Below are positions 23,835 to 33,850 of a stretch of DNA of 64,000 bases, in pieces. The stretch spans positions 62,001-126,000 of the forward strand of contig NZ_JAAZQK010000013.1 in the NCBI RefSeq assembly GCF_012275445.1, given 5' to 3'. The position numbers were made by a program, and so were the translations under genes. Positions within the stretch are counted from its first letter, which is position 1. Each line of letters opens with the position of its first letter. The notes below the pieces were generated by a model, which was given only the letters and a program-made list of their open reading frames with translations, was not told the origin of the DNA and searched no databases. The DNA comes from Rhizobacter sp. SG703 (lineage in GTDB: Bacteria > Pseudomonadota > Gammaproteobacteria > Burkholderiales > Burkholderiaceae_C).

Positions 23835-25151
23835 TCAGAGTTCGCGCAACGCCGTCGTCACCGGCAGCCGCGCTGCGCGCACCGCCGGGAACAGCCCGCC
23901 GATGAAGCCGATGGCCAGCGCCCATTTGAGGCCCGTCCACAGCAGGTCGGGCGACACCCGCAGCGCAAAACTGAGCTTGCCGACCGAGCCGGCCGCCATC
24001 GTCGACGCGCCGTAGCCGTCGAACACCGCCCACGCCAGCAGCCCGCCGAGCACGCCGCCGATGAGCGCGAGCAGCATGGTCTCGAGCATCACCGCCACCA
24101 CCACCGGCACGCCGGAGAAACCGATCGCGCGCAGCGTCGCGATCTCGCGCGCCCGCGCCGCCACCGCGGCGAACATCGTGTTCAGCGCGCCGAACATCGC
24201 GCCGATCGCCATGATGCTGCCGACCGTGATACCGATGATGCGCAGCACCTTGGTGACGCCTTCGGACTGCTTGCTGAAGTAGTCGAGCGTGGTGGTCGCG
24301 TCGACCTGCAGCTGCGGGTTGGCTTCGAGCGCCGCCTTCAGCGTCTTGAAGGCCTGCGGATCGGCCAGCTTCGCGGTCACCGAGGTGCGGCTGCCGCCGC
24401 GGCGGTAGGTGTCGGCCACGACGTTGCCGTCGGCCCAGATCTCCGATTCGAGCGCATCGCCGGTCGCGAACACGCCGGCCACCGTCCAAGTCTGCGCGCC
24501 CAGGCGCACCGTGCCGCCCGGCACCAGCCCGGCGAACTGCCGTGCCGCGCCCTGCCCGACCACCAGTTCGCGCAGGCCCGGCCCGAAGGCCTTGCCGGCG
24601 ATGATCTTCGCCCGCGGCCGCACTGCCCACGCCCGCTCGCCGACGCCGCGCAGCTGCACGCTGCCTTCCTCGCCGGGCGCCCCGCCCTTCACCGGCAGGT
24701 TGGCCGCCACCACCAGCTCTTCGGAGGCCAGCGGCTCGCCCTTGTCGTTGCGCGCGATGCCGTCGGCCTGCTGGATCAGCGCGATGTTCTCGCGCGTCAG
24801 CACGGACGACACCTCCGACGCCGAGCCGCCGCGCATCACGATCACGCTGTCGGTGCCGCCGGTGCGGCGCAGCGTCTCGGCATAGCCCTCGGCCATCGAC
24901 AGCAGCGAGACCAGCACGCCGACCACGCCGGCGATGCCGACCACGATCACGCCGGACGACCCCAGGCGCTGCGTCAGCGTGCTGATGCCGACGTTGGCCA
25001 CCGACAGCGTCTGCCGGCCGCGCCGCGTCAGCAGCAACCACCCGGCCAGCAGCACCGCCAGCGCCAGCGCGCCCGGCCACGGCAGCATCACCCACGCGGC
25101 CAGCACGAGGGCCAGCACCAGCAACAGACCGATGTTGATCAACCAGTTCAC
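23835..25151 (-). CDS. MacB/FtsX-like ABC transporter permease
   Basis: 438 residues, GTG start behind GGAGAT. Two N-terminal hydrophobic helices, a large periplasmic domain (about residues 95-305), then three helices of the FtsX domain (GITVGSIMAIGAMFGALNTM onward). It carries the REIATLRAIGFS segment that contacts the ATPase in MacB-type permeases. With the second permease, ATPase and adaptor genes upstream it makes a MacAB-like exporter in which the permease is encoded as two separate proteins. The substrate is unknown. Confidence 0.88.
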   Translation of the reverse strand: MNWLINIGLLLVLALVLAAWVMLPWPGALALAVLLAGWLLLTRRGRQTLSVANVGISTLTQRLGSSGVIVVGIAGVVGVLVSLLSMAEGYAETLRRTGGTDSVIVMRGGSASEVSSVLTRENIALIQQADGIARNDKGEPLASEELVVAANLPVKGGAPGEEGSVQLRGVGERAWAVRPRAKIIAGKAFGPGLRELVVGQGAARQFAGLVPGGTVRLGAQTWTVAGVFATGDALESEIWADGNVVADTYRRGGSRTSVTAKLADPQAFKTLKAALEANPQLQVDATTTLDYFSKQSEGVTKVLRIIGITVGSIMAIGAMFGALNTMFAAVAARAREIATLRAIGFSGVPVVVAVMLETMLLALIGGVLGGLLAWAVFDGYGASTMAAGSVGKLSFALRVSPDLLWTGLKWALAIGFIGGLFPAVRAARLPVTTALREL

Positions 25152-25161
25152 GGGATCTCCT

Positions 25162-26328
25162 TCAGCGGCCCGCGAGGGCGTCGACGATGTTCAGGCGCAT
25201 CGCGTTCCAGGCCGGCAAGGCGCCCACGACGATGCCGATGCCCGCCATCAGCGCGATGCCGAGCGTCCAGCTGCCCGAGCCGACCGACGGCAGGTTCAGC
25301 ATGCCGCCGCTGCCGGCGCTGACGGCCGGGATGATCAGCGTCGCGAGGCCCAGCCCGGCCAGCCCGCCCAGCATCAGCAGCAGCACCGATTCGGCCAGCA
25401 CCATCGCCAGCACGCTGCGGCCGGAGAAGCCGATCGTCTTCAGCACCGCGATCTCGCTGGTGCGCTCGCGCACCGCCTGCATCATCGTGTTGCCCGACAG
25501 CAGCAGCAGCGTGAAGAACACCGCGCCCATGATCGAGCCGACGATCAGCCCGATGTCGGCCAGCTGCTTCATCCACGACGCGGTGGCCGCCTGCTCGGTC
25601 TGCGTGCGCGTCTCGTGGTCCGAGTTGGCCGACAGCGCGTCGATCGCCTTCGCGACGCGGTCGGCCTGGTTCACGTCGGTCACGCGGGTCACGTACCAGC
25701 CGGCCGCGCCCTGGTTGTACGGCGTGGTCTCGTCGAAGTACTTCCAGTTCAGCAGGAACATCTGGTCGAAGAAGCCGCCGGTCTTCTTGTCGGTGGCATG
25801 CAGGATGCCGACGATGTCGAACTGCCAGTTCTTGCTGCCCGAGCGGTCGGGGAAGATGTTCGACTGCAGCGGTACCCGGTCGCCCACCTTCCAGCCGAAG
25901 CGCTGCGCGAGCTTCTCGCCGACCAGCGCGCCGGTGCGGGTGCCGATAAAGGCCTTGCGCTCGGCGTCGCTCACCGCGACCTCGGGGAACAGGTCGAGGT
26001 AGTTGGGTGCCACCGCGAAGCTGAACACCTGGTTGTGCGGGTCCTGGTAGGCACCGCCGAACCAGTTGGCATAGGCCACCGCCTTCACGCCGTCGACCCG
26101 CTCGATCTGCTGCGCGAGCGACAACGGCAGCGTCTGGATGAACGACAGCTTCGAGCCGGTCTGCAGCCGGGCCGCGCCGTTCGCGCTCTGGCCGGCCTGC
26201 GAGAACGAGGTGCGCACGGCATCGAGCAGCCCGAACAGCAGGAAGGCCGCGATGATCGAGACCAGCGTCAGCACGGTGCGCGTCTTGCGCCGGAACAGCG
26301 AGGCCCAGACGAGGTGGAGGTATTTCAT
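25162..26328 (-). CDS. MacB/FtsX-like ABC transporter permease
   Basis: 388 residues. One N-terminal helix ([21 protein letters not shown]), a periplasmic MacB-PCD domain, then three C-terminal helices with [12 protein letters not shown], the coupling segment. It shares the layout of the next gene and is probably its heterodimer partner. An AAGGAG precedes the ATG. It starts 19 bp after the ATPase gene. Confidence 0.88.
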   Translation of the reverse strand: MKYLHLVWASLFRRKTRTVLTLVSIIAAFLLFGLLDAVRTSFSQAGQSANGAARLQTGSKLSFIQTLPLSLAQQIERVDGVKAVAYANWFGGAYQDPHNQVFSFAVAPNYLDLFPEVAVSDAERKAFIGTRTGALVGEKLAQRFGWKVGDRVPLQSNIFPDRSGSKNWQFDIVGILHATDKKTGGFFDQMFLLNWKYFDETTPYNQGAAGWYVTRVTDVNQADRVAKAIDALSANSDHETRTQTEQAATASWMKQLADIGLIVGSIMGAVFFTLLLLSGNTMMQAVRERTSEIAVLKTIGFSGRSVLAMVLAESVLLLMLGGLAGLGLATLIIPAVSAGSGGMLNLPSVGSGSWTLGIALMAGIGIVVGALPAWNAMRLNIVDALAGR

Positions 26329-26347
26329 CGCAGGCTCCTTCGCGGGC

Positions 26348-27049
26348 TCATGCCGCCACCGCCGACGTCTCGGCCTGGCCGACCAGGCTGCCCTTGTCGA
26401 GGTGGTGCGTGCGGTGCGCGTACTCGGCGGCCTTCGGATCGTGGGTCACCATCACGATGGTCTTGCCGTGGTCGCGGTTCAGCACGCGCAGCAGGGCCAG
26501 CACGTCTTCGGCCGACTGGCGGTCGAGGTCGCCGGTGGGTTCGTCGCAGACCAGCAGCATCGGGTCGGAGACGATCGCGCGCGCGATCGACACCCGCTGC
26601 TGCTGGCCGCCCGACAGCTCGGTCGGCTTGTGCGACGCGCGGTCGGCCAGCCCCACCAGCTGCAGCGCGATCGCTGCGCGCTTCTTGCGCTCGGCGGCCG
26701 ACAGCTTGGTCAGCAGCAGCGGCAGCTCGACGTTGCGCTGCGCCGACAGCATCGGCATCAGGTTGTAGAACTGGAACACGAAGCCGACGCGCGACGCGCG
26801 CCACTTGGCGAGGGCAGCCGACTTCAGCTGGTCGATGCGCTGGCCGCCGACGCTGATGCTGCCGCCGGTGGGCACGTCGAGCCCGCCGATCAGGTTCAGC
26901 AGCGTCGTCTTGCCGGAGCCCGACGGGCCCATCAGCGCGACGAAATCGCCCTGGGCGACATTGAGGTCGATGTGGTGCAGCACCTCGACCTTCTGGCGCC
27001 CGCGCTCGTACACCTTGGAGAGGTCGCGGATCTCGATCAGCTGGGCCAT
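26348..27049 (-). CDS. LolD/MacB-type ABC transporter ATP-binding protein
   Basis: 233 residues with every ATPase motif: Walker [10 protein letters not shown] (residues 40-48), Q-loop [12 protein letters not shown], signature [15 protein letters not shown], Walker [13 protein letters not shown], and the switch His in [11 protein letters not shown]. The MacB/LolD group is recognised by the GDLD and the Q-loop sequence. It powers the two FtsX-like permeases encoded downstream. Confidence 0.93.
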   Translation of the reverse strand: MAQLIEIRDLSKVYERGRQKVEVLHHIDLNVAQGDFVALMGPSGSGKTTLLNLIGGLDVPTGGSISVGGQRIDQLKSAALAKWRASRVGFVFQFYNLMPMLSAQRNVELPLLLTKLSAAERKKRAAIALQLVGLADRASHKPTELSGGQQQRVSIARAIVSDPMLLVCDEPTGDLDRQSAEDVLALLRVLNRDHGKTIVMVTHDPKAAEYAHRTHHLDKGSLVGQAETSAVAA

Positions 27050-27100
27050 GGGAATCTCCTGTGGGTTTCGTGTGGTCGATCTCTGTCGTATCGGCCGGGA

Positions 27101-28372
27101 CTAGTCGGCTTCGTCGGGCCGCACCGCGGCGCCATCGCGCAGCGTGTCGGGCGGCGACACGACGACGCGCTCGCCGGGCTTCAGCCCATCGGGCAGCAGC
27201 TTCTGCCCGCCGACGTCGCCGGCCGCCGGCTTGACGCTGCGCTGCTGCACGCGGCCGTCGGCGACGACGAACACCACCGTGCCGCCGTCGCGCTGCGCCA
27301 GCGCCTGCGGCGGCACCAGCACCCCCTTGGGCACCGGCGGCGGCGTGCCGGCTGCGGCGGCCTCCGGCTTCGCGCTGAGGAAGGACACCCGCACGCCCAT
27401 GTCGGGCACCATGCGCGCGTCCTTCTGTTCGAAGCCGACGCGCACCTTGACCGTCGCCTTGCCGCGGTCGGCCGACGGCACGATCGCGATCACGTGCGCC
27501 GGCACGCGCCAGTCGGGGTAGGCGTCGAGCACCGCTTCGACCGGCATGCCCGGCTTGACCTGGCCGATGTAGGCCTCGCTGACGTCGACATCGACCTCGA
27601 GCGAGCCCATGTCGACGATGGTGCCGACACCGGTGCGGGTGAAGCCGCCGCCGGCCGACAGCGGCGAGACGATCTCGCCGACCTGCGCCGCCTTCACGGT
27701 GACGACGCCGGCGAACGGCGCGCGCACGGTCGTGTAGTCGAAGTTGACCTGGGCCTGCGCGACCTGCGCGCGCGCCGCGTCGGATTCGCGCTGGCGGGCC
27801 TCGAGCATCGCGGTGGCGCTGGCCAGCGCGGTGCGAGCCTGTTCGGCGCCCTGCTTCGTCGTCATGCCGCTGGCCGAGAGCTCGTCCTGGCGCCGCGCAT
27901 CGGCGGCGGCCTGGGCCAGTTGCGCCCGGGCCTGCGCGACCTGCGCCTGCGTCGACAGCAGGTTGGCCCGCGCGACGTTCAGCGTCGCGCGCACCGCGCC
28001 GTCTTCGAGGCGGGCCAGCACCTGGCCCTTCTCGACGCGGTCGCCCTCTTCGATCAGCACCTCGGTCAGCGTGCCGGTCAGCTGGGTCGAGACGGTGGCC
28101 TGGCGGCGCGCAGTGATGTAGCCGGTGGCCTGCAGGATGGCCCCCGCGCCGCCGCCGGCACGCGGGGCCGTTGCGGCCGCCGTCTTGACGGCCAGCGGCC
28201 GGCCGCCGAGGAACCACCAGGCTGCGCCGCCCAGCAGCGCCAGGACGATGACGGTGCCGAGAAGTCCCCAGACCCAGCGGGGCACGCCGCCTCCTTCGTC
28301 TTCACGTTCGCGGTGGTCGATCCGCAGTTCGTTCAACAGATTCGCGTCGATGTCGCATCCCCTGGTCTGCAA
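27101..28372 (-). CDS. HlyD/MacA-like periplasmic adaptor subunit
   Basis: Up to 423 residues. One N-terminal membrane anchor (VWGLLGTVIVLALLGGAAWW), a lipoyl-like domain (LEDGAVRATLNVARANLL flanks), a coiled-coil hairpin (about residues 125-205, Ala/Gln/Arg-rich) and beta-barrel domains (VTVKAAQVGEIVSPLSAGG). The start is uncertain: a TTG at 28372 includes LLNELRIDHRE, a leader seen in related adaptors, while a GTG at 28285 directly follows GGAGG. It would bridge the ABC permease pair to an outer-membrane channel that is not encoded here. Confidence 0.85.
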   Translation of the reverse strand: MQTRGCDIDANLLNELRIDHREREDEGGGVPRWVWGLLGTVIVLALLGGAAWWFLGGRPLAVKTAAATAPRAGGGAGAILQATGYITARRQATVSTQLTGTLTEVLIEEGDRVEKGQVLARLEDGAVRATLNVARANLLSTQAQVAQARAQLAQAAADARRQDELSASGMTTKQGAEQARTALASATAMLEARQRESDAARAQVAQAQVNFDYTTVRAPFAGVVTVKAAQVGEIVSPLSAGGGFTRTGVGTIVDMGSLEVDVDVSEAYIGQVKPGMPVEAVLDAYPDWRVPAHVIAIVPSADRGKATVKVRVGFEQKDARMVPDMGVRVSFLSAKPEAAAAGTPPPVPKGVLVPPQALAQRDGGTVVFVVADGRVQQRSVKPAAGDVGGQKLLPDGLKPGERVVVSPPDTLRDGAAVRPDEAD

Positions 28373-28412
28373 GCAGCCGGCGATTATTGTCGAGACGGCG
28401 CTGGCAGGCCAT

Positions 28413-28428
28413 ACCCAAACGTTGGGGT
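28413..28428 (-). promoter_or_regulatory. Imperfect palindrome upstream of the exporter operon
   Basis: ACCCAAACGTTGGGGT, 14 of 16 bases symmetrical, located about 40 bp upstream of the adaptor gene. It has the size of a TetR-type or similar operator, but no regulator for it is known in this window. Weak evidence. Confidence 0.35.
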
Positions 28429-28471
28429 GAATCTGATCGGCCGCCCCGCCCGTTCGGGCGAACGGAGGCGC

Positions 28472-30106
28472 TCACTGGTACGGCTGCAGCTGCTGCGCCG
28501 TCCACCGCGCGTCGTAAACGATCGGCTGCTGCAGCCACTGCTGCAGCCAGGCCGGCAGCTCGATCACCGGCCCGATGCCGCCGCCCGGCGACATCACCGG
28601 ACCCACCTCCTGCGCGAAGCGGAAGGCGTGCGTCGGGTCGTACTTCAGCTTCACCGCGTACAGCCCCGCCTGCGCATCGGCCCAGTAGGCCGCGCCGTAG
28701 CCGGGCTGGTCCGGCCGCGGGTAGTTCTGGTAGATCTCGCCGTTCCACATCGGCGCCATCAGGTCCATCCAGCCGAGCAGGAAGTCCTGCGAGGCCTGCT
28801 TGTGCGCGTCGTCGAACCAGAACACGTCGAGCACCGCGTTGAAGGCCGAGTTGCGGTGCACGAAGGCATTGGCCTGCGGCTGCACCGCGTTGATCGCGCC
28901 GCCGTAGAACTCCATGTAGAAGTAGGTCAGCTCGTTCGGCGCGGTGACGAAATACTGCAGCAGCCCGAGCCACTCGGCCGCCGCCAGCGGACGCGTCACG
29001 TAGCGCGACGCCTTGTCCTCGCAAGGCATCGGGCTGTCGGGCGGCAGGCACGGCATGCCGTACGGCTGGTCCAGCAAGGCCTTGTTGAGGTTGTAGTAGC
29101 TGTCCATCGCCGTCCACTGCACGATCGCGCCCGGCAGATTGCACAGCGGCTGGATCGCCGCCTGCCCGTCGGCCTGCGATCCGACATACAGCCCGCGCAC
29201 CATCAGATAAGGCTGCTGCGGCTCCAGCGGCAGTCCGGGCTGCGTGCCGGGCTGGTAGCACAGCGACACCTGGATGTTCAGCGCCTGCGGCAGGTTCGCC
29301 AGCATGTAGCCCGACTGCAGCGCCATCAGCGCGCCGGTCGCGTTGTCGAAATCGCCGGTGCTCTGCAGCGGCCAGATCAGCGCCCAGCCGAACACGTCGC
29401 CGAGCGGGCGCAGCTGGTAGCGCACCGACAGCAGCACGCCGAAGTTGCCGCCGGTACCGCCGCGCATCGCCCACCACAGGTCGGTGTTGGCGGTGGGGCT
29501 CGCGGTGACGACCCGGCCGTCGGCCAGCATCACCCGCATGTCGATCACGTTGTCGCAGTTCATGCCGAAGGTGACCGACGTGAAGCCGTAGCCGCCGCCC
29601 TGCAGGTAGCCGCCGATGCAGACGTCCTGGCATTCGCCGCCGGGCACGTGCAGCCCGGCCTGGTCGAGCGCCAGGTCGAGCTTGCTGAACGGGCAGCCGG
29701 TGCCGACGGTGGCGACCTGCGCGACGGCGTCGATCGTGGCCTCGTCCAGCGCGCTGACGTCGATCAGCACGCCGTAGCCGGCCGAGAAGCCGGCGGTGCA
29801 GTGGCCGCCGGAACGCACGGTGAACGGCAAGAGCACGTCCTGCGCGAGCTTCAGCGCGATCGCCACGTCGCTCTCGACGGCGCAGTAGACGATCGCCACC
29901 GGATAGGCGTTGAACACCGGGTTGAAGAGCTGCCGGTCGGCGTTGTAGTCGGGGTCGCCGGGCAGCACGATGTGCCCCTGCAGCGCGGCCTGCGCCGCCT
30001 TCAGCTGCGGCAGCGGGATCGGATCGAAGGCGCTGGCGGCGAGTCCCTCCCAGTGCCGGAACAGCGCGGTGTCGCGCACGAGTTTGCGGTTGCGTTGAAG
30101 CGACAT
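28472..30106 (-). CDS. Berberine-bridge-like FAD-linked oxidase with bicovalent flavin
   Basis: 544 residues, no clear signal peptide. The PCMH-type FAD domain carries RSGGHC with His102 and GGECQDVCIGG with Cys159, which align with the His and Cys that bind FAD twice covalently in the berberine-bridge family. GGYLQGGGYG and WAMRGGTGGNFGV follow. The C-terminal BBE motif is seen as YAVKLKYDPTHAFRFAQ. Such enzymes oxidise oligosaccharides, alkaloids or aromatic alcohols; the substrate here is unknown. It is monocistronic and divergent from the diguanylate cyclase gene. A small hairpin (CGCCCG-TT-CGGGCG, 28447-28460) follows the stop and may terminate it. Confidence 0.86.
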   Translation of the reverse strand: MSLQRNRKLVRDTALFRHWEGLAASAFDPIPLPQLKAAQAALQGHIVLPGDPDYNADRQLFNPVFNAYPVAIVYCAVESDVAIALKLAQDVLLPFTVRSGGHCTAGFSAGYGVLIDVSALDEATIDAVAQVATVGTGCPFSKLDLALDQAGLHVPGGECQDVCIGGYLQGGGYGFTSVTFGMNCDNVIDMRVMLADGRVVTASPTANTDLWWAMRGGTGGNFGVLLSVRYQLRPLGDVFGWALIWPLQSTGDFDNATGALMALQSGYMLANLPQALNIQVSLCYQPGTQPGLPLEPQQPYLMVRGLYVGSQADGQAAIQPLCNLPGAIVQWTAMDSYYNLNKALLDQPYGMPCLPPDSPMPCEDKASRYVTRPLAAAEWLGLLQYFVTAPNELTYFYMEFYGGAINAVQPQANAFVHRNSAFNAVLDVFWFDDAHKQASQDFLLGWMDLMAPMWNGEIYQNYPRPDQPGYGAAYWADAQAGLYAVKLKYDPTHAFRFAQEVGPVMSPGGGIGPVIELPAWLQQWLQQPIVYDARWTAQQLQPYQ

Positions 30107-30271
30107 GCAGGAGTGCTCCCTGTGAGGACGCGGCAGGTTAGGCGATGACCCGACCCTGCGCAAGGCGCGGTTTCGCGGAAGTTCGCACATTGAATCCGGC
30201 GCCGTTTCCGCTAGCATCGCCGCTGGACTTCCTGGGGCACGATCCCTCCGAACCCGCCACCGATCCAGCGC

Positions 30272-31897
30272 ATGGCAGCCGACGCGTCCACCCGACCCTT
30301 GCCTTTGTCATCGCCCGACGAAGCCCTGGCTGCCGCCTATGCCGCGCTGGACGACGGCCACGTGCAGGCGGCCCGCAACATCGTGCAGGCGGTGCTGAAG
30401 AACGCGCAGGGCGTGGACCTGCACGTCGAGGCCCGCGCGCTGTCGTGCCTCGCGCACTGCGACCGCGTCACCTCCCGCCTGCGGCGCGCCGCCGAAACCA
30501 GTCGCCGTGCCGCGCAGATCTTCGAGCAGCTGCGCGACACGCAGGGCGAAGCCAACGCGCTGACCACCCTCGCCCACGTCTGCATGCTGCTCGGCCGCAA
30601 TGCCGAGGCCGTCGAGGCGGCGCTGCTGTGCGTACGGCTGTGCGACAAGCTGCCGCTGCAGGCGCAGACGGTGCTCGCGCACAACTGCCTCGGCCTCGCC
30701 TGCTCGTGGAGCGGCGACCACGACCGCGGCGATGCCTCGCTCGAACTCGCGATCCAGGCCGCGCGCCGCTGCGTGCCGCCGGTCAGCATCTACCAGCCGC
30801 GCCTGAACCAGGTGTGGATCGAGGCCTCGCGCCTGCTCGACGAGCGCTACCAGAGCGGCCGCATCGCCAGCCTCGCGCGCCTCGAGAGCCTGATGCGCGA
30901 ATGCCGCGAGCTCGAACTCGCCGGCAACGGCCTTGCGGTGCTGCCGGGGCTGCAGACGATGGCGAAGACGATCTCGCTCGCCTCGTCGGGCGTGCTGGCG
31001 ACCTGGCAGGGCGACTTGGCCGCCGCCCGGCTCGCGATCGACGCGGCCGCCCGCTCGCTGACCGGCACGATGACCTGGCTCGACTCGTTCGTGCGCTGGT
31101 GCGCCGCCGAGCTGGCGATGGCGCAGCGCGACTGGGAGACGGCCGAGCGCGAGCTGATCGAGATGCGCGAGATGGCGCTGGCCGTCGAGCACGAACAGCT
31201 CGCGTGCCGCGCGCACCTGGTGCTCGCGCAGGTCTTCGAGCTGCAGGGCAAGCACGTGCTGGCGCAGCGCGAGCACCGGGCGTTGCGCCGCCGCGAGCAG
31301 CGCGTGGTCACCGAAGGCATGAGCAGCCGCGAATCGATGGTGGCCTGGCAGCTCGGCGCGCGCCAGAGCGAACGCCACCTGCAGCAGGCGCTGGTGGTGT
31401 CGAAGCAGTTCGAACGCTGGTCGCTCGAAGACGCGCTGACCGGCCTCGCGAACCGCCGCCATGTCGAGCAGCAGCTGGCCGGTCGGCTGCAGACCCTGCA
31501 GGCCGAGCAGCGCCCGTTGACGGTCGCGATGGTCGACGTCGACAAGTTCAAGTCGGTCAACGACCGCTTCACGCACAGCATCGGCGACCGCGTGCTGAAG
31601 ACCATCGCCGCGCTGATGGCCTCGCAGGTGCGCGACGGCGACCTGCCGGCGCGCTGGGCCGGCGACGAATTCGTGATCCTGTTCCCCGACACCACCGAAG
31701 ACGAGGCGCGGCCGGTGTGCGAGCGCATCCGCGCGGCGGTCTCGGGCTTCGACTGGGAGTCGATCGCGCCGGGCCTGCGGCTGTCGGTGAGCATCGGGCT
31801 CGGCGAAGCGCGCGAAGGCGATACGATCGAGTCGGCGCTGCACCGCAGCGATGCGTCGATGTACCGCGTCAAATCGGCGGAATCGACGCACGCCTGA
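30272..31897 (+). CDS. Diguanylate cyclase with N-terminal TPR-like region
   Basis: 541 residues. Residues about 15-340 are helical repeats with a TPR-like pattern (Ala/Leu/Tyr spacing, for example AAETSRRAAQIFEQLRDTQG). Then a short coiled coil, and a GGDEF domain from about residue 385. The active-site loop is AGDEF (residues 463-467), an accepted variant of GGDEF. The RxxD inhibitory site is present as RDGD at 454-457, exactly five residues upstream. It should be a cytoplasmic cyclic-di-GMP synthase with product inhibition. No signal peptide or membrane segment is seen. Confidence 0.9.
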   Translation: MAADASTRPLPLSSPDEALAAAYAALDDGHVQAARNIVQAVLKNAQGVDLHVEARALSCLAHCDRVTSRLRRAAETSRRAAQIFEQLRDTQGEANALTTLAHVCMLLGRNAEAVEAALLCVRLCDKLPLQAQTVLAHNCLGLACSWSGDHDRGDASLELAIQAARRCVPPVSIYQPRLNQVWIEASRLLDERYQSGRIASLARLESLMRECRELELAGNGLAVLPGLQTMAKTISLASSGVLATWQGDLAAARLAIDAAARSLTGTMTWLDSFVRWCAAELAMAQRDWETAERELIEMREMALAVEHEQLACRAHLVLAQVFELQGKHVLAQREHRALRRREQRVVTEGMSSRESMVAWQLGARQSERHLQQALVVSKQFERWSLEDALTGLANRRHVEQQLAGRLQTLQAEQRPLTVAMVDVDKFKSVNDRFTHSIGDRVLKTIAALMASQVRDGDLPARWAGDEFVILFPDTTEDEARPVCERIRAAVSGFDWESIAPGLRLSVSIGLGEAREGDTIESALHRSDASMYRVKSAESTHA

Positions 31898-31953
31898 GCG
31901 GCCGGCGCCGTCGAGCCGCCCCATCCTTTCCCCTTCCTCTCATTCCCTCCCCC

Positions 31954-32886
31954 ATGACACGACGTCCCTTTCTCGCCAGCGCGCTGGCCGTGCTGCTGAT
32001 CAGCCTGTCCGCCTGCGGCGGCGATGGCGACGAAGCCGGCCATTCGTCCGGCAACAACAGCCCGAAGCTGCTGTTCGTGCCCGACAAGGCGCACAACATC
32101 GTGGGCGCCCTGATGACCTTGGCGCCGGTCAACGGCGCCGCGATCGACACCTTCGCATTCAACGCGTTCGCCAGCGACAACCTGCAGTACGACCCGGTGC
32201 GTGACGAGCTGTACGGCGCGACCGCCGCCGGCTCGCCGCTGCAGGTCAGCGTGTCGGTCTACGGGTCGGCCAGCAAGGGCTCGGCGGGCGCCGCGCTCGG
32301 CCGCTCGTTCAAGCTGCCGGCCGACGTGGTCCGCGCGAACTGGCTGACGCTCGACCGCGCGAGCGGCACGCTGTACATCGCCGCGACCCGCCAGGGCGAC
32401 AGCACGCTGCTGGCCTACAAGAATGCCGCGACGCTGACCGGCACACCGGCGCCGGACCGCAACCAGGTGTTCAGCGGCGGGCTGCTGCAACCGGCCTTCG
32501 ACTTCACGCGCGGCATCGTCTACGCCGGCACGGCGCGGCTCGACCTCGCTACCGGCGCGCAGATCGCGACGCTGCCGGGGCTGCCGGTCGGCGGCACCTC
32601 GGCGGCGATCGACGCGCAGCGCGACGTGCTGTACCTCGCGAACTCGATCGACAACACGCTGCGCGTCGTCGCGCAGGCCAGCACCGCCAACGCGGCGATC
32701 GTCGCGACGCTGCCGCTGAACGACATCCAGTACGTGACGGTCGACCCGGCGAACGACCGCCTGTACGCGAGCGTCCTCGCGACCGTGTACGTGTTCGAGA
32801 ACGCCAGCGCGATCCGCGGCAACAGCGCGGTGGCCAGCACCGTCACGTCGGCGGGCGCCACGCTCGGCGGGGTGGCGTTCCGCTGA
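31954..32886 (+). CDS. Beta-propeller-like lipoprotein of unknown function
   Basis: 310 residues. Lipobox LISLSAC at residue 21 preceded by a basic N-terminus, so an exported lipoprotein is likely. The rest has repeated short strands with DPVRDELYGA, DRASGTLYIAAT, DAQRDVLYLAN and DPANDRLYAS, a spacing typical of YVTN-type or NHL-type beta-propeller blades. No catalytic residues can be named. It starts 56 bp after the diguanylate cyclase gene. Its stop directly abuts the stop of the convergent protease gene with no intervening base. Confidence 0.72.
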   Translation: MTRRPFLASALAVLLISLSACGGDGDEAGHSSGNNSPKLLFVPDKAHNIVGALMTLAPVNGAAIDTFAFNAFASDNLQYDPVRDELYGATAAGSPLQVSVSVYGSASKGSAGAALGRSFKLPADVVRANWLTLDRASGTLYIAATRQGDSTLLAYKNAATLTGTPAPDRNQVFSGGLLQPAFDFTRGIVYAGTARLDLATGAQIATLPGLPVGGTSAAIDAQRDVLYLANSIDNTLRVVAQASTANAAIVATLPLNDIQYVTVDPANDRLYASVLATVYVFENASAIRGNSAVASTVTSAGATLGGVAFR

Positions 32887-33759
32887 TCAGCGGGGCAGCA
32901 GGTAGGGGTAGCTGAACCCGACGAAGTGCACCGCGTTGACCGCGAAGTGCACCGCGATGGCCGCCTCGATGCGCTGCGTGGCCTGCCACGCGGCGCCATA
33001 GCCGAGGCCGGCGACCGTCGCCAGCCCGACCAGCGCCGCCCCGCCGCCGGCATGGGCCGCGCCGAACAGCAGGCTCGCGACGATCAGCGGCAGCCATTTC
33101 AGCGCCGGCCGCTCGCGCACCGGCGGCCAGTTCGCCAGGCTGTGCTGGATCACGCCGCGGAAGAACATCTCCTCGAGCACGCAGGTCCACAGCAGGATCC
33201 GCAGCAGGTGACCGGCCGCGAACCACGGCCACTTCGGATCGAACGCCACATGGCCGATCGCAAGGCCCAGGCCGATCACCGCGACGGTCGTCGCCGAAGC
33301 AATGACGAACACCGGCCGCGCCAGCGCCCTGCAGTCGGCCCAGCGGCCGATGCGCCGGCCGTAGAAGGCCAGCAGCACCAGGCCCGCGATACCGGCATCG
33401 AAGCGCAGCGCCAGCCGCATCGGCGGTGCGTCGGCGCTGACCACCGTGTCGCCGACGAACACGAACGGCACGAAACCGGGCAGCTTCGACAGGCCGAGCG
33501 CGAAGCACAGCAGCACCGCGCCGAGCTTCGCGGCGGCCCGCAGACCGGCATGCGCGGCCCGCACCGAGACGATCGCCAGCGCCAGCACCACGGCCACTGC
33601 CGCCAGGGCACGCGCATCGACCAGGTGCTGGACGGCGGCCGACAGCAGCGCGCCGGCCAGCAGCAGCGGCCAAGCCGCAAGCCGGCCCCACCGCGTGCGC
33701 AGCCCGGGCACCCAGACCGCGAGCACCGCCAGCCCGAGCAGCAAGGTGCTGAGCATCAT
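32887..33759 (-). CDS. CPBP family intramembrane glutamic endopeptidase
   Basis: 290 residues, about eight hydrophobic helices. All three CPBP/Abi motifs are visible in the C-terminal third: EEMFFRGVI (EExxxR), FGAAHAGGG (FxxxH) and HFAVNAVHF (HxxxN). This is the family of Rce1-like prenyl proteases and bacteriocin self-immunity proteins. Start is ATG-ATG at 33759 behind GGGAGA. No bacteriocin or substrate gene lies nearby, so the role is open. Confidence 0.87.
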   Translation of the reverse strand: MMLSTLLLGLAVLAVWVPGLRTRWGRLAAWPLLLAGALLSAAVQHLVDARALAAVAVVLALAIVSVRAAHAGLRAAAKLGAVLLCFALGLSKLPGFVPFVFVGDTVVSADAPPMRLALRFDAGIAGLVLLAFYGRRIGRWADCRALARPVFVIASATTVAVIGLGLAIGHVAFDPKWPWFAAGHLLRILLWTCVLEEMFFRGVIQHSLANWPPVRERPALKWLPLIVASLLFGAAHAGGGAALVGLATVAGLGYGAAWQATQRIEAAIAVHFAVNAVHFVGFSYPYLLPR

Positions 33760-33850
33760 CTTGTCGTCTCCCTGTCGTGTCCGGCCGGCAGTCTCGCACG
33801 GCCCGCGGCAGAATCGCCGCTTGCGCAGAGACCCGGGAGCGAGGAACACC

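Noticed and set aside
26138-30148. A 1336-codon open frame on the plus strand opposite the ABC exporter and flavin oxidase genes.
   Set aside because: It spans the ends of several real minus-strand genes and their intergenic gaps, and its composition is that of a shadow frame.
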